DNA of 64,000 bases, from contig BCHH01000008.1 in NCBI GenBank assembly GCA_001599595.1, positions 342,130-406,129 on the forward strand, in the 5' to 3' direction. Both the position numbers and the translations under genes were made by a program. How positions within the stretch are numbered: the stretch's first letter is position 1; each line of letters opens with the position of its first letter. This DNA is from Beverwykella pulmonaria (lineage: Eukaryota > Ascomycota > Dothideomycetes > Pleosporales > Melanommataceae). Shown here one piece after another: positions 32,806 to 45,159 of this stretch. Under the pieces are notes generated by a model. That model was not told the origin of the DNA, did no database searches, and saw only the letters and a program-made list of their open reading frames with translations.

Positions 32806-33944
32806 ATGACGAATTCAAGCTCTCAAGCTCGCGCCATCCCAGTCGACCAGATTGATTCTACTTTCAAATCTCAATATACCGGTAAGTCGACCCCAGACTT
32901 TCTATCTTTCTGCATATAAAATCAAGTTTCACAATCGTGCGGAAGACGATGCACTGACAGTAGCTAGATCTCATCTCCGCACCCCTCGGCTCCCGCATCC
33001 TCTCCTGCAGCGACGAATGGTTCGCCGATGCCTCAAACCTTTTGACGCCCACGCCTCCTATCCGCAAACCCGGGGTCTTCACGCACGCCGGCGCCTGGTA
33101 CGACGGCTGGGAGACAAGACGTCACAACACGGAGCCTGCTGACTGGGTCGTGATCCGGCTCGGTGTTGCAAGCGGCAAAGTCGCAGGCGTAGAAATCGAC
33201 ACTGCGTTCTTCAACGGCAATCACGCGCCCGAGATCGCAGTTGAGGGCTGCTTCGTCACGTCTGACGCGGACGAGGAGGAGGTCAAGAAAGCTGGGTATG
33301 CGGGGTGGGAGAGTATACTAGGGATTCAAGAATGTGGGCCAAGTCAGAGGCACGGGTGGTTGCTAGAAAGCATCACGGAGAAAGCGTATACACATGTCAG
33401 ACTGCTGATGTACCCTGACGGAGGTATTGCGCGCTTTCGACTCTATGGAATGGCAGTCCCGGTATTCCCTCAGAGTGTGGACGAGGTATTTGAGCTATCG
33501 GCCACGGTGATGGGTGGCGTAGCGACGAGCTGCTCCGACCAGCATTTCGGCACAAAGGACAACCTTCTCCTACCCGGCCGGGGGAAGGATATGGGCGATG
33601 GATGGGAGACGAAGCGTACGAGGGGCGAGCACGTCGACTGGGTTATTGTTCGTCTGGGGACTAAAGGTGTAATTGATAAGATCATCATTGATACTGCGCA
33701 TTTCAGAGGCAACTTCCCGCAGAAGGTGCAGGTCTTTGCGGGTAACTTTGAGAAGGATCCAGGAAGTGCGGATGAGGAGTGGACGGAGGTACTGGAGCCA
33801 CAGAAGTCAGGCCCGGATAAGGAACATGAGTATGGGCAGGGGGCATTGAAGGAGGTAGTGGGCAAGGTGTACACGCATGCGAAGCTGGTTATCATTCCTG
33901 ATGGGGGGGTGAAGAGGTTCAGGGTCTTTGGGCGGAGGGCTTAG
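32806..33944 (+). CDS. DAL2: Allantoicase
   Basis: Two exons, 32806-32881 and 32968-33944, with an 86-bp intron; 350 residues, the usual length. It hydrolyses allantoate to ureidoglycolate and urea (EC 3.5.3.4) in purine and allantoin catabolism. The two homologous allantoicase repeats are plain: the first has GAWYDGWETRRHN, DWVVIRLG and IDTAFFNGNHAPE; the second GDGWETKRTRGEH, DWVIVRLG and IDTAHFRGNFPQKV. Each ends with a YTHVRL/YTHAKL strand followed by a Pro-Asp-Gly-Gly turn. The intron junction restores GAT (Asp) to give QYTDLISAPLGSRILSCSDEWFA, a conserved family start. Likely under nitrogen-metabolite control, given the GATA-type sites upstream. No other purine-catabolic gene is nearby. 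Confidence 0.95.
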
Positions 33945-34954
33945 GGGGCGATGGGAGGAGCAGGGGATTTGCAGGAGAATGAAGAAAGAGGGATATTCAT
34001 TAGTATGGTTTTCCAAACTGCCTTTAGTAGCACTGAGCAGTGACTTGGCTGTTACGAATTAGTTATACATTTGTTCAACGTAGGTTCTCGTCTTACCTAG
34101 ATCCCAACACATCTACAAGCCTTTCTCTCGCTACCAGATCGAAAATAGTAGAGAGTCAGTATGTTCACAATTCATGCGTTGGTGCCGCTTCCCATTCCAA
34201 TCTAGGAAGGTATCAGAGGCGGGTACAATGCTCTTCCTGGCAAGTAGCTCCCCGACACAGAAAAATTTAGCATAGGAGTCCAACGCTGGAATAACCTCTC
34301 CCAAATCCAATTTACTGGCGGCTCTAGACTGATACGTTACTAAACAGTATTGAGTTGTGGCAGTGTAAGCCTGAGAGGCGCCTGAGCGGACAGGGAGAGC
34401 CCTGTTTCCAGGTCATTTACCTACATGCAATCCGCTCTCGTCGCCCTTTTCTGTGTATTTCTCCTCTGCATCAGCAAAGCGTTTTCATATATTCTCTTCA
34501 GACTGACCGACGTACTTGTTCAGCACCTCGGGTCTGTTATTGACTTTGGGTTCTCTGCCCACTCGCCCGTGAATAGATTCTAATACTGTCGCAAAGTCTC
34601 CACACATGCTTTCTTGCCCTTAGTGCCAACGATAGCGTATCCCTGAAGAAGTACGAAGTGTTTCAGGGACTCAAGGCCATCTACAGAAGCCGTAGCTCTC
34701 GTTGTTTGAACAAACCTATTGCAACATGAGCAATGGCAGTGTGAAGGTGATGAAGGTTCAGTCGAAATTGAGCCGAGTATTATTTTGGCTTATATACGTG
34801 CGATACCGCGCTAACCGGAACAGGACGTGGCCGGCAGCCATGTTGGGTGCAAGACTACCGAAAATGCAGCCTCGATCTCTGGGGTTGAAATTAAATCCCA
34901 GGTACCTCAACCTCAGATCTCAATCAATTCATTCAAACTACACCAGCATCCGCA
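33945..34954. other. Intergenic region
   Basis: 1.0 kb between allantoicase and the 2H phosphoesterase gene, transcribed the same way. No frame over about 95 codons and nothing recognised. Confidence 0.4.
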
Positions 34955-36007
34955 ATGTCGACCCCACAGCCACCACACGATAGCAATCCCTTCCACGATC
35001 TGAGCGGCATCTCAACAGAAGCTTTCAGCAATCCGTACGATGCATTGATCATGGCGTGCGAAGACGATGCGGTACATCTGCCTCCTGCACCCTCCCAAAC
35101 CCTTACTAAGTATACCCAAGGCTGCAATCCAAGAGAAATACACCGTTCATAGAACGACACGCAATGCCCAGCAAAAAGCCAAAATGCTGTCCTCTGACTT
35201 CCCCGGCATCATCATCGATCAAATCCTTATGCGCCTGAGTAATCCTGCCATCGAACCCGGGTTCATGGATCCACGACACTGCCTTGTATTCTGGGGCCGA
35301 CCAACCGAGAACGTAAAAATCCTGATTGCGAAAGTGCAGAAAGAGTTGGTGAGCGTGGTGCCAAGTCCGTAAACGTCTCTCATCCCACCCCACCCAATGC
35401 TTCCTAACTTGAGATAACAGACCTCTGGCTCATGCCACAAAACAATCTACACATCACCTGCCTCGAAATCACGCATTCTAAAACCGCGGCCGAGATCCAG
35501 CACCTAAAGAATTGCATGAGTTCAAAGATTCCGGAAATTGTTAATTATACACTGACGCATCGTGCCCGCCTCGTCAAACCCCTCCTTAGCTTCGACGCCT
35601 CGGCTATTGCCATATCTTTCGTGCCTGCGGCGGGCGAAGGCGGAATAGTAAAAGACGATGCGTTTACGTATCATCATTTGAGGAGGGATCTGCATTCTCT
35701 TTGCACCGAGACGGGCGTGCAGGTCGATAGCAGGTACGTAGTACCAAGTAGTCACTTAACTATTGGGAGGTTTATCGAGAAAGGGGATTTCGAGACGAAG
35801 CAGGGGAAGGCGGATAGGGAGAGGGTGGAGAGTTTGGTGGGGAAGATCGAAGAAATTAATGAGTGGTTGGAGAAGGACTATTGGCCGGGCGGGAGTGCAG
35901 AGGGTCATGGGTCGTGGGTCGTGGGTGAGGAGAGGGGGTTGGATTGTAGGGAGGGGAGACTGTGGTATGGGGATGGGGTGAGTGTGGGGACAGGCGAGGG
36001 CTTCTGA
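34955..36007 (+). CDS. 2H phosphoesterase / cyclic-phosphodiesterase-like protein
   Basis: Three exons: 34955-35071, 35121-35364 and 35421-36007; introns of 49 and 56 bp; 315 residues. The two His-containing motifs of the 2H superfamily are present: NNLHITCLEIT near residue 128 and SSHLTIGRF about 110 residues later, each the first His of an H-x-T/S pair. 2H enzymes act on 2',3'-cyclic phosphates or 2'-5' bonds in RNA or nucleotides; no signal peptide is seen, so it is probably cytosolic. Frame continuity requires the unusual donor GTCCGT at 35365, which rebuilds VVPNLWLMP, the expected family segment. The last ~90 residues are charged and Gly-rich. I recall similar proteins in other ascomycetes but no named function. 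Confidence 0.8.
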
Positions 36008-37121
36008 AGGTCTGGTTGGAAGATGGAGATGTGAGTATAAACGAGTAGTTAAGGATTCAACGCGACAGTCTTTATGGCATAGACGGGGAGTTTTATCGGA
36101 TTTGCTAGAATCCTTTGAGGAATGATTGAAAATATTAGATTTTCTAGCTAGATACTAAGGTGAGGACGAAAATGTGAATTGAAGTCTATTTCATCACTGT
36201 AGAGAACTTGTAGTGAGCTGAACTGCTTAATCGCTACGTCCATACCAAGAAGAAGCGATTACATCTCAAATTAGAAACATTGAAGGATCTTGGAGTGCTC
36301 AATGATCTCAATTATATCTAAAATGTTCAGACGTCGACACGACATCTCCTGGCTGCCACGTTGATGGCATGACGATATTGATTGAAGGATATGGTTGGCT
36401 CTGCTCCACCGGCCAAATCCACATTGAACGGTAAAAGGTGCTTGTCCTACTTGGTTTCTATTGCCTTCGAGAGAAACTTTCCGAGAACAGTTAAGCAAAA
36501 ACGGCTGGAGGGGAAAGAGCCAAGTTGAACCTTCTTTGTCTTGTTATACTTTTGAGAAACTCTTTTGAGGTAGCTTTGAAGTTCAAGCTCGGCGGTAGTG
36601 ATGCGGAGTTGCTGCTAATGCGAGTATGGAAAAAGAAACCAATGATGGGTATAGCTCCATACCGCCCCATGATATCTAGCAATGATATCTGGCACAAGGA
36701 GTTTTGTGGTAGGCACATCATACTGGGAAAGATGATTTCCACCCCGAGTGACACGTGAGTGGATTGACAGGTATGGGCATGTGGCGGGTTAGATCTGGTG
36801 GCCCGTGCTTCCATCAGCTGCAACCACCGAGCCAAATCACGAAACAGCTTTGACACAGTACAACATATCCACAACCTCACCTTTCACGGCCACGATTTCA
36901 TCTTGGTCCTTCCTGGGAAATAGAGCAGGGTCACACAGAGCAGGATTGAACCTCTCAACCGACTATCAAAATCGACTACCTCTCCACGATCAATAGGAAT
37001 CAGCGCCGCTAGCGGGGCAGCTCTTACATCTGCTGCCTACCATTTCCCAATACGTGGCAGAAACGAACCTCGATAAATACTCGTCTGCGATCGCACTTCC
37101 CTCCGTCGACCACTTCGCACA
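36008..37121. other. Intergenic region upstream of SEC18
   Basis: 1.1 kb with no convincing coding frame. AT-rich to about 36.3 kb, then mixed; the last 200 bp is presumed SEC18 promoter and leader. A B-box-like GGTTCAATCC on the minus strand at about 36942-36951 was examined for a tRNA and rejected. Confidence 0.4.
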
Positions 37122-39802
37122 ATGTTTAATCGCGACCGACTGCCCGGGCTCCCGGGCTCTTCCCCACGCCCACCTGTGCGCAACGATGGCTATGGTCGGC
37201 CCCCTCAGCAACAACCTCAACCTCCACCACAGCGACAACAGGATACGAGAATGGGAGGGTATGGGGATCAGCAGCCGCCACCTGGCTATGGGCCCCCGCC
37301 AGGTGCTCAGAGAATGCCTGCGCGTGGGCCCCCACCGGGGGCTCAAGGAGGAGGCCGACCGCCTGTACAGCTAAGACCTGTTAAAAGCCCTGGAGGCAAC
37401 GCTTTTGCGTTCGGCAACTTGTACGTCTAGCCAAGTTTCTACAAGAGAGCATGCTGACGAATATTAGGGCTGCGGTCTCACCTCAAGACTTCCCCCCTAA
37501 CCGTGATGGCTCCGACACCTACATAATCATAAACGGGAACTACGTTCTATCCGCTCGACCTATCGACAGCTGCATGCGAGGCGAAATTGGACTTACGGAT
37601 GCGCAGCGAACTTGGGCAGGGATCACACTTGGTCCCCAGGACGTTGTCACGGCTCAAGAATACCAAGCAATCGATCAAGGCGGGCAGTCATACCTTGGTG
37701 CTTTGGAAGTAGAGGTTGGATTTGCATCTAGGAAAACAACAGATACTCCTTATGATCAAGAAGAACTTGGGAATCAGTTCAAGAAGGCAAGTAACTGGTG
37801 TTTATCCGTTGTTTCCATTGTTCAAGTCTAACTCGTGATAGAACTTCCAAAACCAGGTTCTTGCGCCTGGCCAGCAGCTTCTCATGGATATCAAAAACAT
37901 ATACCTTAGAATGACGGTGCGGACGGTACAGCTGGTGGATCTCTCTATGGAGAAATCGGACGCAGTATCCGCTCCAGTTACGGATCCTAGAGCACGCGGC
38001 ATCCTTACGCAGCACACAACGATTGATTTCTTCAAGGACGCCAAAACCGACATCAAGCTGAAGGCCTCTAATACGCGGCCCGCTGCAAATTCCATCATTC
38101 AACCGGGGTTCAAATTCGAGGACATGTAGGAGAGTCTTCCTCTTGCTGTAGCGGTCGTACTAACTATGCGCAGGGGTATCGGTGGTCTGGATAAAGAGTT
38201 TAGCAACATTTTCCGGAGAGCATTTGCTTCTCGCGTGTTTCCACCAGGTCTAATAGAAAAGCTCGGTATTCAGCACGTAAAGGGTATCCTGTTGTACGGC
38301 CCACCGGGAACGGGTAAGACGTTGATTGCACGTCAAATTGGCAACATGCTGAATGCGAGGCCGCCCAAGGTCATCAATGGACCTGAGGTGCTGAACAAGT
38401 ATGTCGGTCAGTCTGAGGAGAACATCCGCAAACTGTTCGCCGACGCAGAGAAGGAGTATAAAGAAAAAGGAGATGAGAGTGGCCTTCATATTATCATTTT
38501 CGACGAACTCGATGCTGTTTGCAAGCAGAGAGGTTCTACTGGCGGCGGTACGGGGGTCGGTGACAGCGTTGTCAACCAACTGCTATCAAAACTCGACGGT
38601 GTGGACCAACTGAATAACATCCTTCTCATCGGTATGACCAATCGTAAGGATATGATTGACGAGGCGCTACTCCGAGCAGGACGTCTGGAGGTCCATATGG
38701 AAATCTCTCTGCCTGACGAATCTGGTCGAGCTCAGATTTTCAAGATCCACACGGCAAAGATGCGCAAGAACAACGTTATTGAGAGCGATGTAAACCCGGA
38801 AGAAATCGCTCGACTCACCAAGAACTTCTCAGGTGCCGAACTGAATGGTCTGGTCAAGGCTGCCTCCTCGTTTGCTTTGCAACGCCACACCAAGGTCGGC
38901 ACGATGGCGACCGTTGACCCCGATGTAGTAAACATGAAACTCAATCGCCAGGACTTCATGAACGCCTTAGAAGAGGTGAAGCCTCTCTTCGGCGTCGCAG
39001 AAGAAGAGCTTGGGAAACGTTTACGTGGTGGCATCATTCCATTTTCCAGATTTATCGAGGACATATTGGAAGAAGGACGACTTTTTATCAACCAGGTTAG
39101 GAAACCGGAATCGACACCTGTACTTTCTATTGCCCTGCACGGCCCACCGGAAAGCGGTAAAACTGCGCTCGCGGCGAAATTGGCCCTCGACTCGGGATTC
39201 GCATACATCAAGATGGTGTCACCCGAAGATATGATTGGGTTTAGCGAGATGCAGAAGGTACAGCAACTTGATAAAATCTTCACCGACGCATACAAGAGCG
39301 AACTCAGCATCGTTGTCATCGACAACGTTGAGCTGCTGGTTGATTGGGTGCCCATTGGACCTCGCTTCAGTAACACAGTGCTGGTCGCACTCAAAGTTCT
39401 TCTCAAGAAGCAGCCACCTAATGTATTTTACAATCTCTAGTTAGAAGCGTAAAAAGAGCTAACGAAGCCCAGGGACGTCGACTATTGATTTTCGCTACGA
39501 CGACAGAGCGATCGGTTCTTCAACAGCTCGATCTCTTCAGCAGGTTTGACGCCGAGATTGCGGTGCCTAACGTCAATACGCAGGCCGAACTCGCATATAT
39601 CCTTGCACAATCTGGAGGGTTCTCGGATCGGGACCAGCAGCGCGCTATCGGAGAGATACAGGAGATTACAGGTAGTGCAGAAATAGGGGTTGGCGTCAAG
39701 AAGATCTTGACAGGTATAGAGACAGCCAAGCAGGACCAGGACATGCCTGGCCGCTTCGCGAGAGTCATATCACGGGCAATTGCAGTCAATCGGAGCATGT
39801 AG
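37122..39802 (+). CDS. SEC18: Vesicular-fusion ATPase Sec18/NSF
   Basis: Five exons: 37122-37420, 37468-37786, 37842-38125, 38174-39422 and 39473-39802; 826 residues. NSF is the hexameric AAA ATPase that disassembles SNARE complexes with alpha-SNAP after membrane fusion. After an unusual Pro/Gln/Gly-rich N-terminus (~100 residues) come the N domain ([26 protein letters not shown]), D1 with Walker [10 protein letters not shown], Walker [11 protein letters not shown] and an arginine-finger region ([16 protein letters not shown]), then D2 with GPPESGKT and the NSF-type [20 protein letters not shown]2 shows the noncanonical acidic motif usual for NSF, where D2 mainly supports hexamer formation. 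Intron 2 (37787-37841) begins GCAAGT, a GC-AG intron; no GT donor keeps the frame. Essential gene, expected cytosolic. Confidence 0.97.
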
Positions 39803-41326
39803 CACGGCGTCGGGATGGTTCGGGGTCAACTTTTGCATAGATGGTAGATGGTATTGATCACCGTACTCCATATTGTTACTTCGGGACGAGCTATGCCGGG
39901 CGAGTGTAAAGAGCCTCCTGCCGGATACAGTAGGTATGCTCTTGCCCTCGAACTGAAATGACTTCGCTCTCCAGCCAGCTGCCCCGAACCGTTCGCTTGG
40001 CTGCCAGACCCGTTCACGGCATCGTTGCCGCGCCGAAGTCAAAGGTCAAAGCTTCGGCAGCGATTGATTTCTCGTCACCGACGCCCACATCGCACAGCCA
40101 TGCACCACGGACCACTTCGGAACTGCCATTGCTACCGCCACGGGTTCGGCGCAGAGTTCCTGCGCATGATGATCGCGTGCTGACAACTATGGGTGCTCAA
40201 TGGCAGCGCAGGCACTCTCACCGACAGCTACAGGCGTATCTAGAGACCCTCGGGGCTTCGAGACAATGGCACAGCCCGGGCGTTGTGTACAACCACTCTG
40301 ATCGTCTCGGGTGCCCTCGACGTGCAGTCCATATGGCTACGCATGTTTGTCCGTCTAGCGGGCGTGAGCGTCGATGTTGTGCGAGGTTGCGCGGCAGGGA
40401 TGAGCGAGGGTCGTAGGGCATCAAGCGCCCCGGGCTCCGGCCTCGCTTGGCGCTGTCCCCGCCAATAATGGCTTGTCCCGGTGATGACGCATGGAGGGGC
40501 AGCAGAGCGGGCATTGGGCCGGGCCGAATCGCTCACGACAAATTTCCACGACCCCTCGTTGCGCTCACACGTTCTCCGGGCTTCTGTCTCGCCTCGCCGC
40601 GCCTGCACACAGTCCAACCTCACGAGCTCGCACGGCGGCTGTCCCACGGCAGTCTGCGCTGCTCGCTGCGGTCTGCCAGCATCTGTGGCCCGCCACCGGC
40701 ATGCAGCGCCCGGGCGTCATGCTCTGATCCTCCGCATGCCTCTTCCAGCGCCGACAGATTGCATGTCCAAAAAGCGCTGGCGTGCTGTCGAGCCAACGCA
40801 TCAACTTTGACAACACCTAGCATGCCCATCAGGCAACTACCCATGCACCTACAGCGTCCGCCGTCGCTGCTTTTGCCCCAGCCCTGGCCGCCGCGCCTGC
40901 TGTGCTTACTCCGTCTTGCTGCCTTTACCAGGTCACTGCGGGCGCGCGCTATAGCAACGGCAACCCTCTGGACATGTCGCCCCATGGAGCAAGGACACTC
41001 CAATGTGCTCCGCTGCTCAAGGCCATCGATACGAGCTGCTTGCGGAGTCTGCTAGCCGTTCGCCACTGGGCCAATTGGCCTGCTTCCAGAGTCCAGTATC
41101 CCGCTGATTCATGTTGGATCGGCTGCCTACGGCCTGGGGGGGATTCACCCAGACCAGTCTAAATGACGCCGTCAAGGCTCGCATCTGGCGGTAAACCGTT
41201 TCAGTGGACGTAGGACTATGCAGCATTATCACCACTTGAGCGGGGTTGCAAGCAAGAGGTGGGATGAAGGGGTCAACGCCATGCCCCGTTGACCAGAGAT
41301 GCTTGCCGTGTCCATGCCGTCAAAGG

Positions 41327-41334
41327 TATAAAAG
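41327..41334 (+). promoter_or_regulatory. TATA box of the KxDL-like gene
   Basis: TATAAAAG sits 239 bp before the start codon of the KxDL-like gene, with a pyrimidine-rich leader after it. It is one of few good TATA boxes in the window. Confidence 0.55.
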
Positions 41335-41448
41335 GAGGCCTGATGGGGCTTGGACGGTCTTTCCTTCTAAGTTCTCTTTCTTCACTTTTGCAACCAGCTC
41401 CTCTACTTATTCCTGCATCCTCACTGGACTTGCAAGCACAGAGTCAAT

Positions 41449-41476
41449 CGTCTCTCGTCTCTCGTCTCTCGTCTCT
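41449..41476 (+). repeat. Four tandem CGTCTCT units in the 5' leader
   Basis: A perfect 7-bp unit repeats four times in the pyrimidine-rich leader of the KxDL-like gene; position accurate to a few bases. Pyrimidine tracts are common in highly expressed fungal leaders; as a microsatellite it may vary in length. Confidence 0.6.
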
Positions 41477-41572
41477 CAACCACCCACTAGTGCCTTTCAG
41501 TACAACCGCACTCCCAGACTCGTTGTTACCCCCAATCTCAACCTTACATTCTACCTCCTACTACTAGTCACC

Positions 41573-42262
41573 ATGTCTACCGCTCACGGTTACTACTACC
41601 CGTCGGCCTCGCTTCCCATTGCCATGCCACAGAAGCCCGGCTACTATCCAATCTCCGCCCACCATGGCTACGGCCGCGTGTCAGTGTCACCGCCCGAGGC
41701 CCCAGAGAGCGTCACCACATCAGGCGTTGCGTCGTATGAGCCCTCGGCAACATCAAGCAGCTACGCGGGCAGCGCGAGCGACTACGATTCCACCGGAACG
41801 ACCACTGGCGTGGATCTTATCGAGTACATGGGCGACCGCATGCATGGCTCGTTCGACCCAATGCCTTTGGACCGCAGCCTCGCTAAGCAGTCACAAACGT
41901 GAGTTTTGGCGTCCCCTAGTTTCCCACTCGGGAGTACAAGATGCGAGTAATGCGGAAACTGACATACAAATAGATCTGGACAGCTCAACGCTAAGCACCG
42001 CGAACTCCTCGAATTGCAGGCCATGGCTCAACGACGATTGGCCGGCGCACGAGTAAACTTTGCAGACGGGATGAGAGCAGCAAAGGAGGTGCAGAAGGAT
42101 CTGCAGTGGACTCAGAAGCGCGTCGAGTGAGTTTCTTAACATCTGAAGTTCCAGATATGCGAATTGACCATTTCCAGCACTCTCAACGACCGAGCAGCGC
42201 AGAAATACCCAGAGCAATACAAGGCCGCTCAGCGACGATATCCAGCACCTGTCGACTGCTAG
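41573..42262 (+). CDS. KxDL-like protein (BLOC-1 subunit KXD1-like)
   Basis: Three exons: 41573-41898, 41974-42126 and 42178-42262; introns of 75 and 51 bp; 187 residues. The N-terminal ~100 residues are Tyr/Ser/Pro-rich and probably disordered. The C-terminal part is a predicted coiled helix (LNAKHRELLELQAMAQRRLAG, then EVQKDLQWTQKRVDTLNDRA, ending near KYPEQY), laid out like the KxDL domain of small endosomal BLOC-1/BORC subunits. Those act in endosome and lysosome/vacuole trafficking at the cytosolic membrane face. The match to KxDL is by pattern and memory, so the specific subunit name is tentative. Confidence 0.7.
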
Positions 42263-44604
42263 AGGCGCAAAACCCGAAAATCCAAAATCCCATGCTTTCA
42301 AAAGCACAACCCCGATTGATGACCCCTTATATACATTTCGATTTCTCTCAACTTGACTTTCAAAAGGACAGCCACCTCTGTTGATGACCTGGATACACAT
42401 TTCGGATTTTCACAACTTCACACCAAAAGTCCTGGCTTTTCAGTGCCCATTACTTCGATTTCTGTGCACTAACTATCCTTTCGCACTTTTCTTGGCCCAA
42501 CCTTTTCCTTCTCTGTTTGGCAGTTTCCTCGTTCTTCGAACAGACGTTGCTTTCCGCTCTCCTCATCTTGGCTTCCCGCTCCGCCCATTGTCGCTGCTTT
42601 TAGCGGGTGTTTGGCGCCAACCAGCATCAGACGCGCCCATGCCGCCTTTGCTTTTTCTTGTACGGTTCGGCCCGCCCGCTGCACTGCAGGGCGCTTATGT
42701 ATGGAAACCAACGAATAGCACAGCTTCTCAAGATTGCGAGCCGGGGAATGGGACGTGGGTGTGGGCTGGAGCTCGATTTCTATTTCAATGGTCCGTTGAG
42801 CCTTCTGCCTGGGTCTGGCGATTGGAAGGAGGGGACGTGATATGCAGGGTCTCAAGTGGACTGAGCAAGTGGGGAAAGGCCCAAGGAGGGTTCTAGTGGG
42901 TGGGGAGGGGCGTTTCTTTGGTCAATTTGTTTGCAGGCGTTGGAAGAGCCCAGGTGTGGCTGGCTGGGATGATATCATGGGCTGTTCTTGTTCTTATTCT
43001 AGCGTGTGAGAGATACTTGTCGACGATACTACGGCCTACATACCGAGCGGCTTCTCCCGGATCCGTCTCGTCTGTATATCTTTGTAATGCGTTGTTCTAG
43101 GCTTCAGTGTCACTTAGCGTGAAGTTTACTCGTGCGTGAACGGCCCATTGACTAAGCTAAGCTGTGGACTAATGCCTCACGAGACGAATATAGTTGTGAC
43201 AGGTGGACGTAGGATCGGGGGCTTGTGGGTATCACATGACCTACTAGTCCAATATGACTTGGACCTGCATCCTTGACCGTTCCCTTCTACCCATGTTCAG
43301 ATGATCTGTCAGCAGATATATCAGGTTATTGGCGCACACAACACATCTTAAACTTTGTGTTAACCACGGTTCCCAACGCCCTTCTTTCTCGTGTGGAGGT
43401 TGTGGCTGCAGCGCATTCGCTATTTGAAACGGACTGCGGCTGTGGTAGATGCTTGTTGTCAGCCACTTTGAGCTTAGTTTGCGCAATTGTGGGCACAAGG
43501 ACTGGCCTGTTCGCTTGGGTTCGAGTGAGAATACGACGTTTGGACTGAGTGAGCGTGAACTGGTGTTTGGTTTGTGAGCATGGGCTGAAACACTAGTCCA
43601 ACGCAAGGAGATCTGGCATAATCTATCTGATTATTGTGCGGAGCCGAAGGTTAGCGGACATGTGTCTGCATCATGCTCATGCTCGTGGTAGCGTACTGGT
43701 CATCATGTTTGGCGCATTAGAGTAGATCGAGGCCCAAGTAGGACTAAGCCGCCACGCTGAGGTGAGTAAATCAGTCAGCTCCGCGGGTTCGTCTGCGCAT
43801 ATTGGGGTTTAGGGCTCCCAAGCGGACGGTGCCGAGTTGCGTAGCGTTCTATATTTGAGGTTTATGTAGATTGTATATGCAGGTGGGCTGGTGGGATGGT
43901 GGGATATTTATGTTTCTGCCGCATAGATACACTGTTGCAGACAGGTAATCGCGTGGGCGTAAGGTTGGGATTGAGGGGTTCCGGTAATTTGGAAGAGAAG
44001 AGGGGTTGGGTGGGACATCGAGATCGAGATCGAGTTACTATCTCTTGTGGCAAATGGCAGGTGACGTCTGAGACACACAGTAAGTGGCTCGTTGGGGCCG
44101 TGATAGTGGGCGTTGGTGGTGCCCGGACTGAGGAGTTAGCAGGTCATGGGTGTGCATGCCATCGGACACATACCTTCTCGTTAAGGTAAAGGCTATTAAG
44201 TTAGAGTACGATATTTGGAAGACATACAAGAGCTAGAGACGGAGTAGGGCCTATATGGTAATGCAATTGCGTGGAGTGATCGAGATTCAGTTTGTTGAAA
44301 TTGGAAGCGGCGTTGGTAACAGCGATAGAGGCCTGTTGTCAACCTCGAGAGACCTTCACATGGAAGAGATGGGAGAGTGGTGGAAGGGTGAATTTGGTTG
44401 GTAATAACGTAATAAAAAAAGCCAGCAGCGCTCAAGGAAATTTCTCGGCGGAATACGAGCTCCCAAACGCAATTAACAGCAAGAAGTAACGCTAATTGGT
44501 GAGCAGGAAAATGTAGAAGCAAATAAATGGCCCAGAGAGTCGTTGTTGGTGGTAGTAAGAAAGAGAGAAGGAAACCCGAGGAGGGCTCATGAGAGAAGCT
44601 AACC
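42263..44604. other. Intergenic region
   Basis: 2.3 kb between convergent genes. No recognisable coding frame; the longest (171 codons at 42381-42896) is of unlikely composition. A short ATCGAG triple repeat lies at about 44018-44035. No larger repeat seen. Confidence 0.4.
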
Positions 44605-45159
44605 TCATCTCCGCTGCTGTTCTAGCTTCTCCCATGGATCCTCGACAAAGCTCGGAAGGAAGTAGGCCGTGTCTCCTGCTTCGTCTTTGACACCCCTCCG
44701 CAGGGCATACAAATCGTTTTCTGTGATTGGCGGTCCGCCGTACGAGAAGGTAGCGGCGTTGGTACTCCGAACAGGTTCATCTTGAGCGGATGGCTGGACC
44801 GTCTGCTCAGCAGTTGGAGGTTTCTCTGGAAGAGTTTTTGCGCGAGCCAGGAAGCTTGCAAGGCTTGTGGCTTCCGGCTGCGTCAGCTTCCCTTTGCCCT
44901 TTGATGTTGGTGCTTGTGACTGAGGTCGGGCATCGTCTGCCAGATTGCTGGCCAAGGTAGCGTCATCTGTAGCGTATGAATCCTGTTGTTCCACATCGAT
45001 GTCGGGCTTTAATCTGACTCCAAGTTGTGTAGAGTTGGCTCCACTTGCGTCGCTTTTGGACTTAGGCGAGTTCGTTTGATCAAACTTGCGCTTTTTGGTA
45101 CCACCAAACGAGCCGAAGCCCATCATGGCGGCGATGTCTGGATCTTCCTCTTCGTCCAT
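44605..45159 (-). CDS. Small hypothetical protein, probably nuclear
   Basis: 184 residues in one exon, starting MDEEEDPDIAAMMGFGSFGG. The N-terminal MGFGSFGGTKKRKFDQ combines a short hydrophobic motif with a basic cluster that could be a nuclear localisation signal. The middle is Ser/Ala/Gln/Lys-rich and the C-terminus has ENDLYALRRGVKDEAGDTAY and PSFVEDPWEKL, which look conserved. The MGF-SFGGTKK motif recalls the C-terminal motif of the U4/U6.U5 27-kDa family, but the order and the rest differ, so that link is only a suggestion. Divergent from the ArAE transporter gene. Confidence 0.7.
   Translation of the reverse strand: MDEEEDPDIAAMMGFGSFGGTKKRKFDQTNSPKSKSDASGANSTQLGVRLKPDIDVEQQDSYATDDATLASNLADDARPQSQAPTSKGKGKLTQPEATSLASFLARAKTLPEKPPTAEQTVQPSAQDEPVRSTNAATFSYGGPPITENDLYALRRGVKDEAGDTAYFLPSFVEDPWEKLEQQRR

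Larger units (their letters stand above)
39803..41572. other. Intergenic region, GC-rich
   Basis: 1.8 kb after SEC18. The middle (40.0-41.2 kb) is GC-rich and has long open frames on both strands (up to about 202 codons), but these overlap in many frames with no recognisable domain, as GC-rich non-coding DNA often does. A weak copy of the dispersed repeat lies near 39902-39933. The last 250 bp holds the promoter of the KxDL-like gene. Confidence 0.45.

Noticed and set aside
36930..37000. Possible tRNA on minus strand (B-box GGTTCAATCC)
   Set aside because: No acceptor stem pairing, no A-box at the proper distance and no plausible anticodon arm.
40447..41055. 202-codon plus-strand open frame after SEC18
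   Set aside because: GC-rich stretch open in several frames on both strands at once, with no domain and no splicing continuation.
42381..42896. 171-codon plus-strand frame
   Set aside because: No start context, no recognisable motif, and low-complexity Leu/Phe/Pro composition typical of pyrimidine-rich non-coding DNA.
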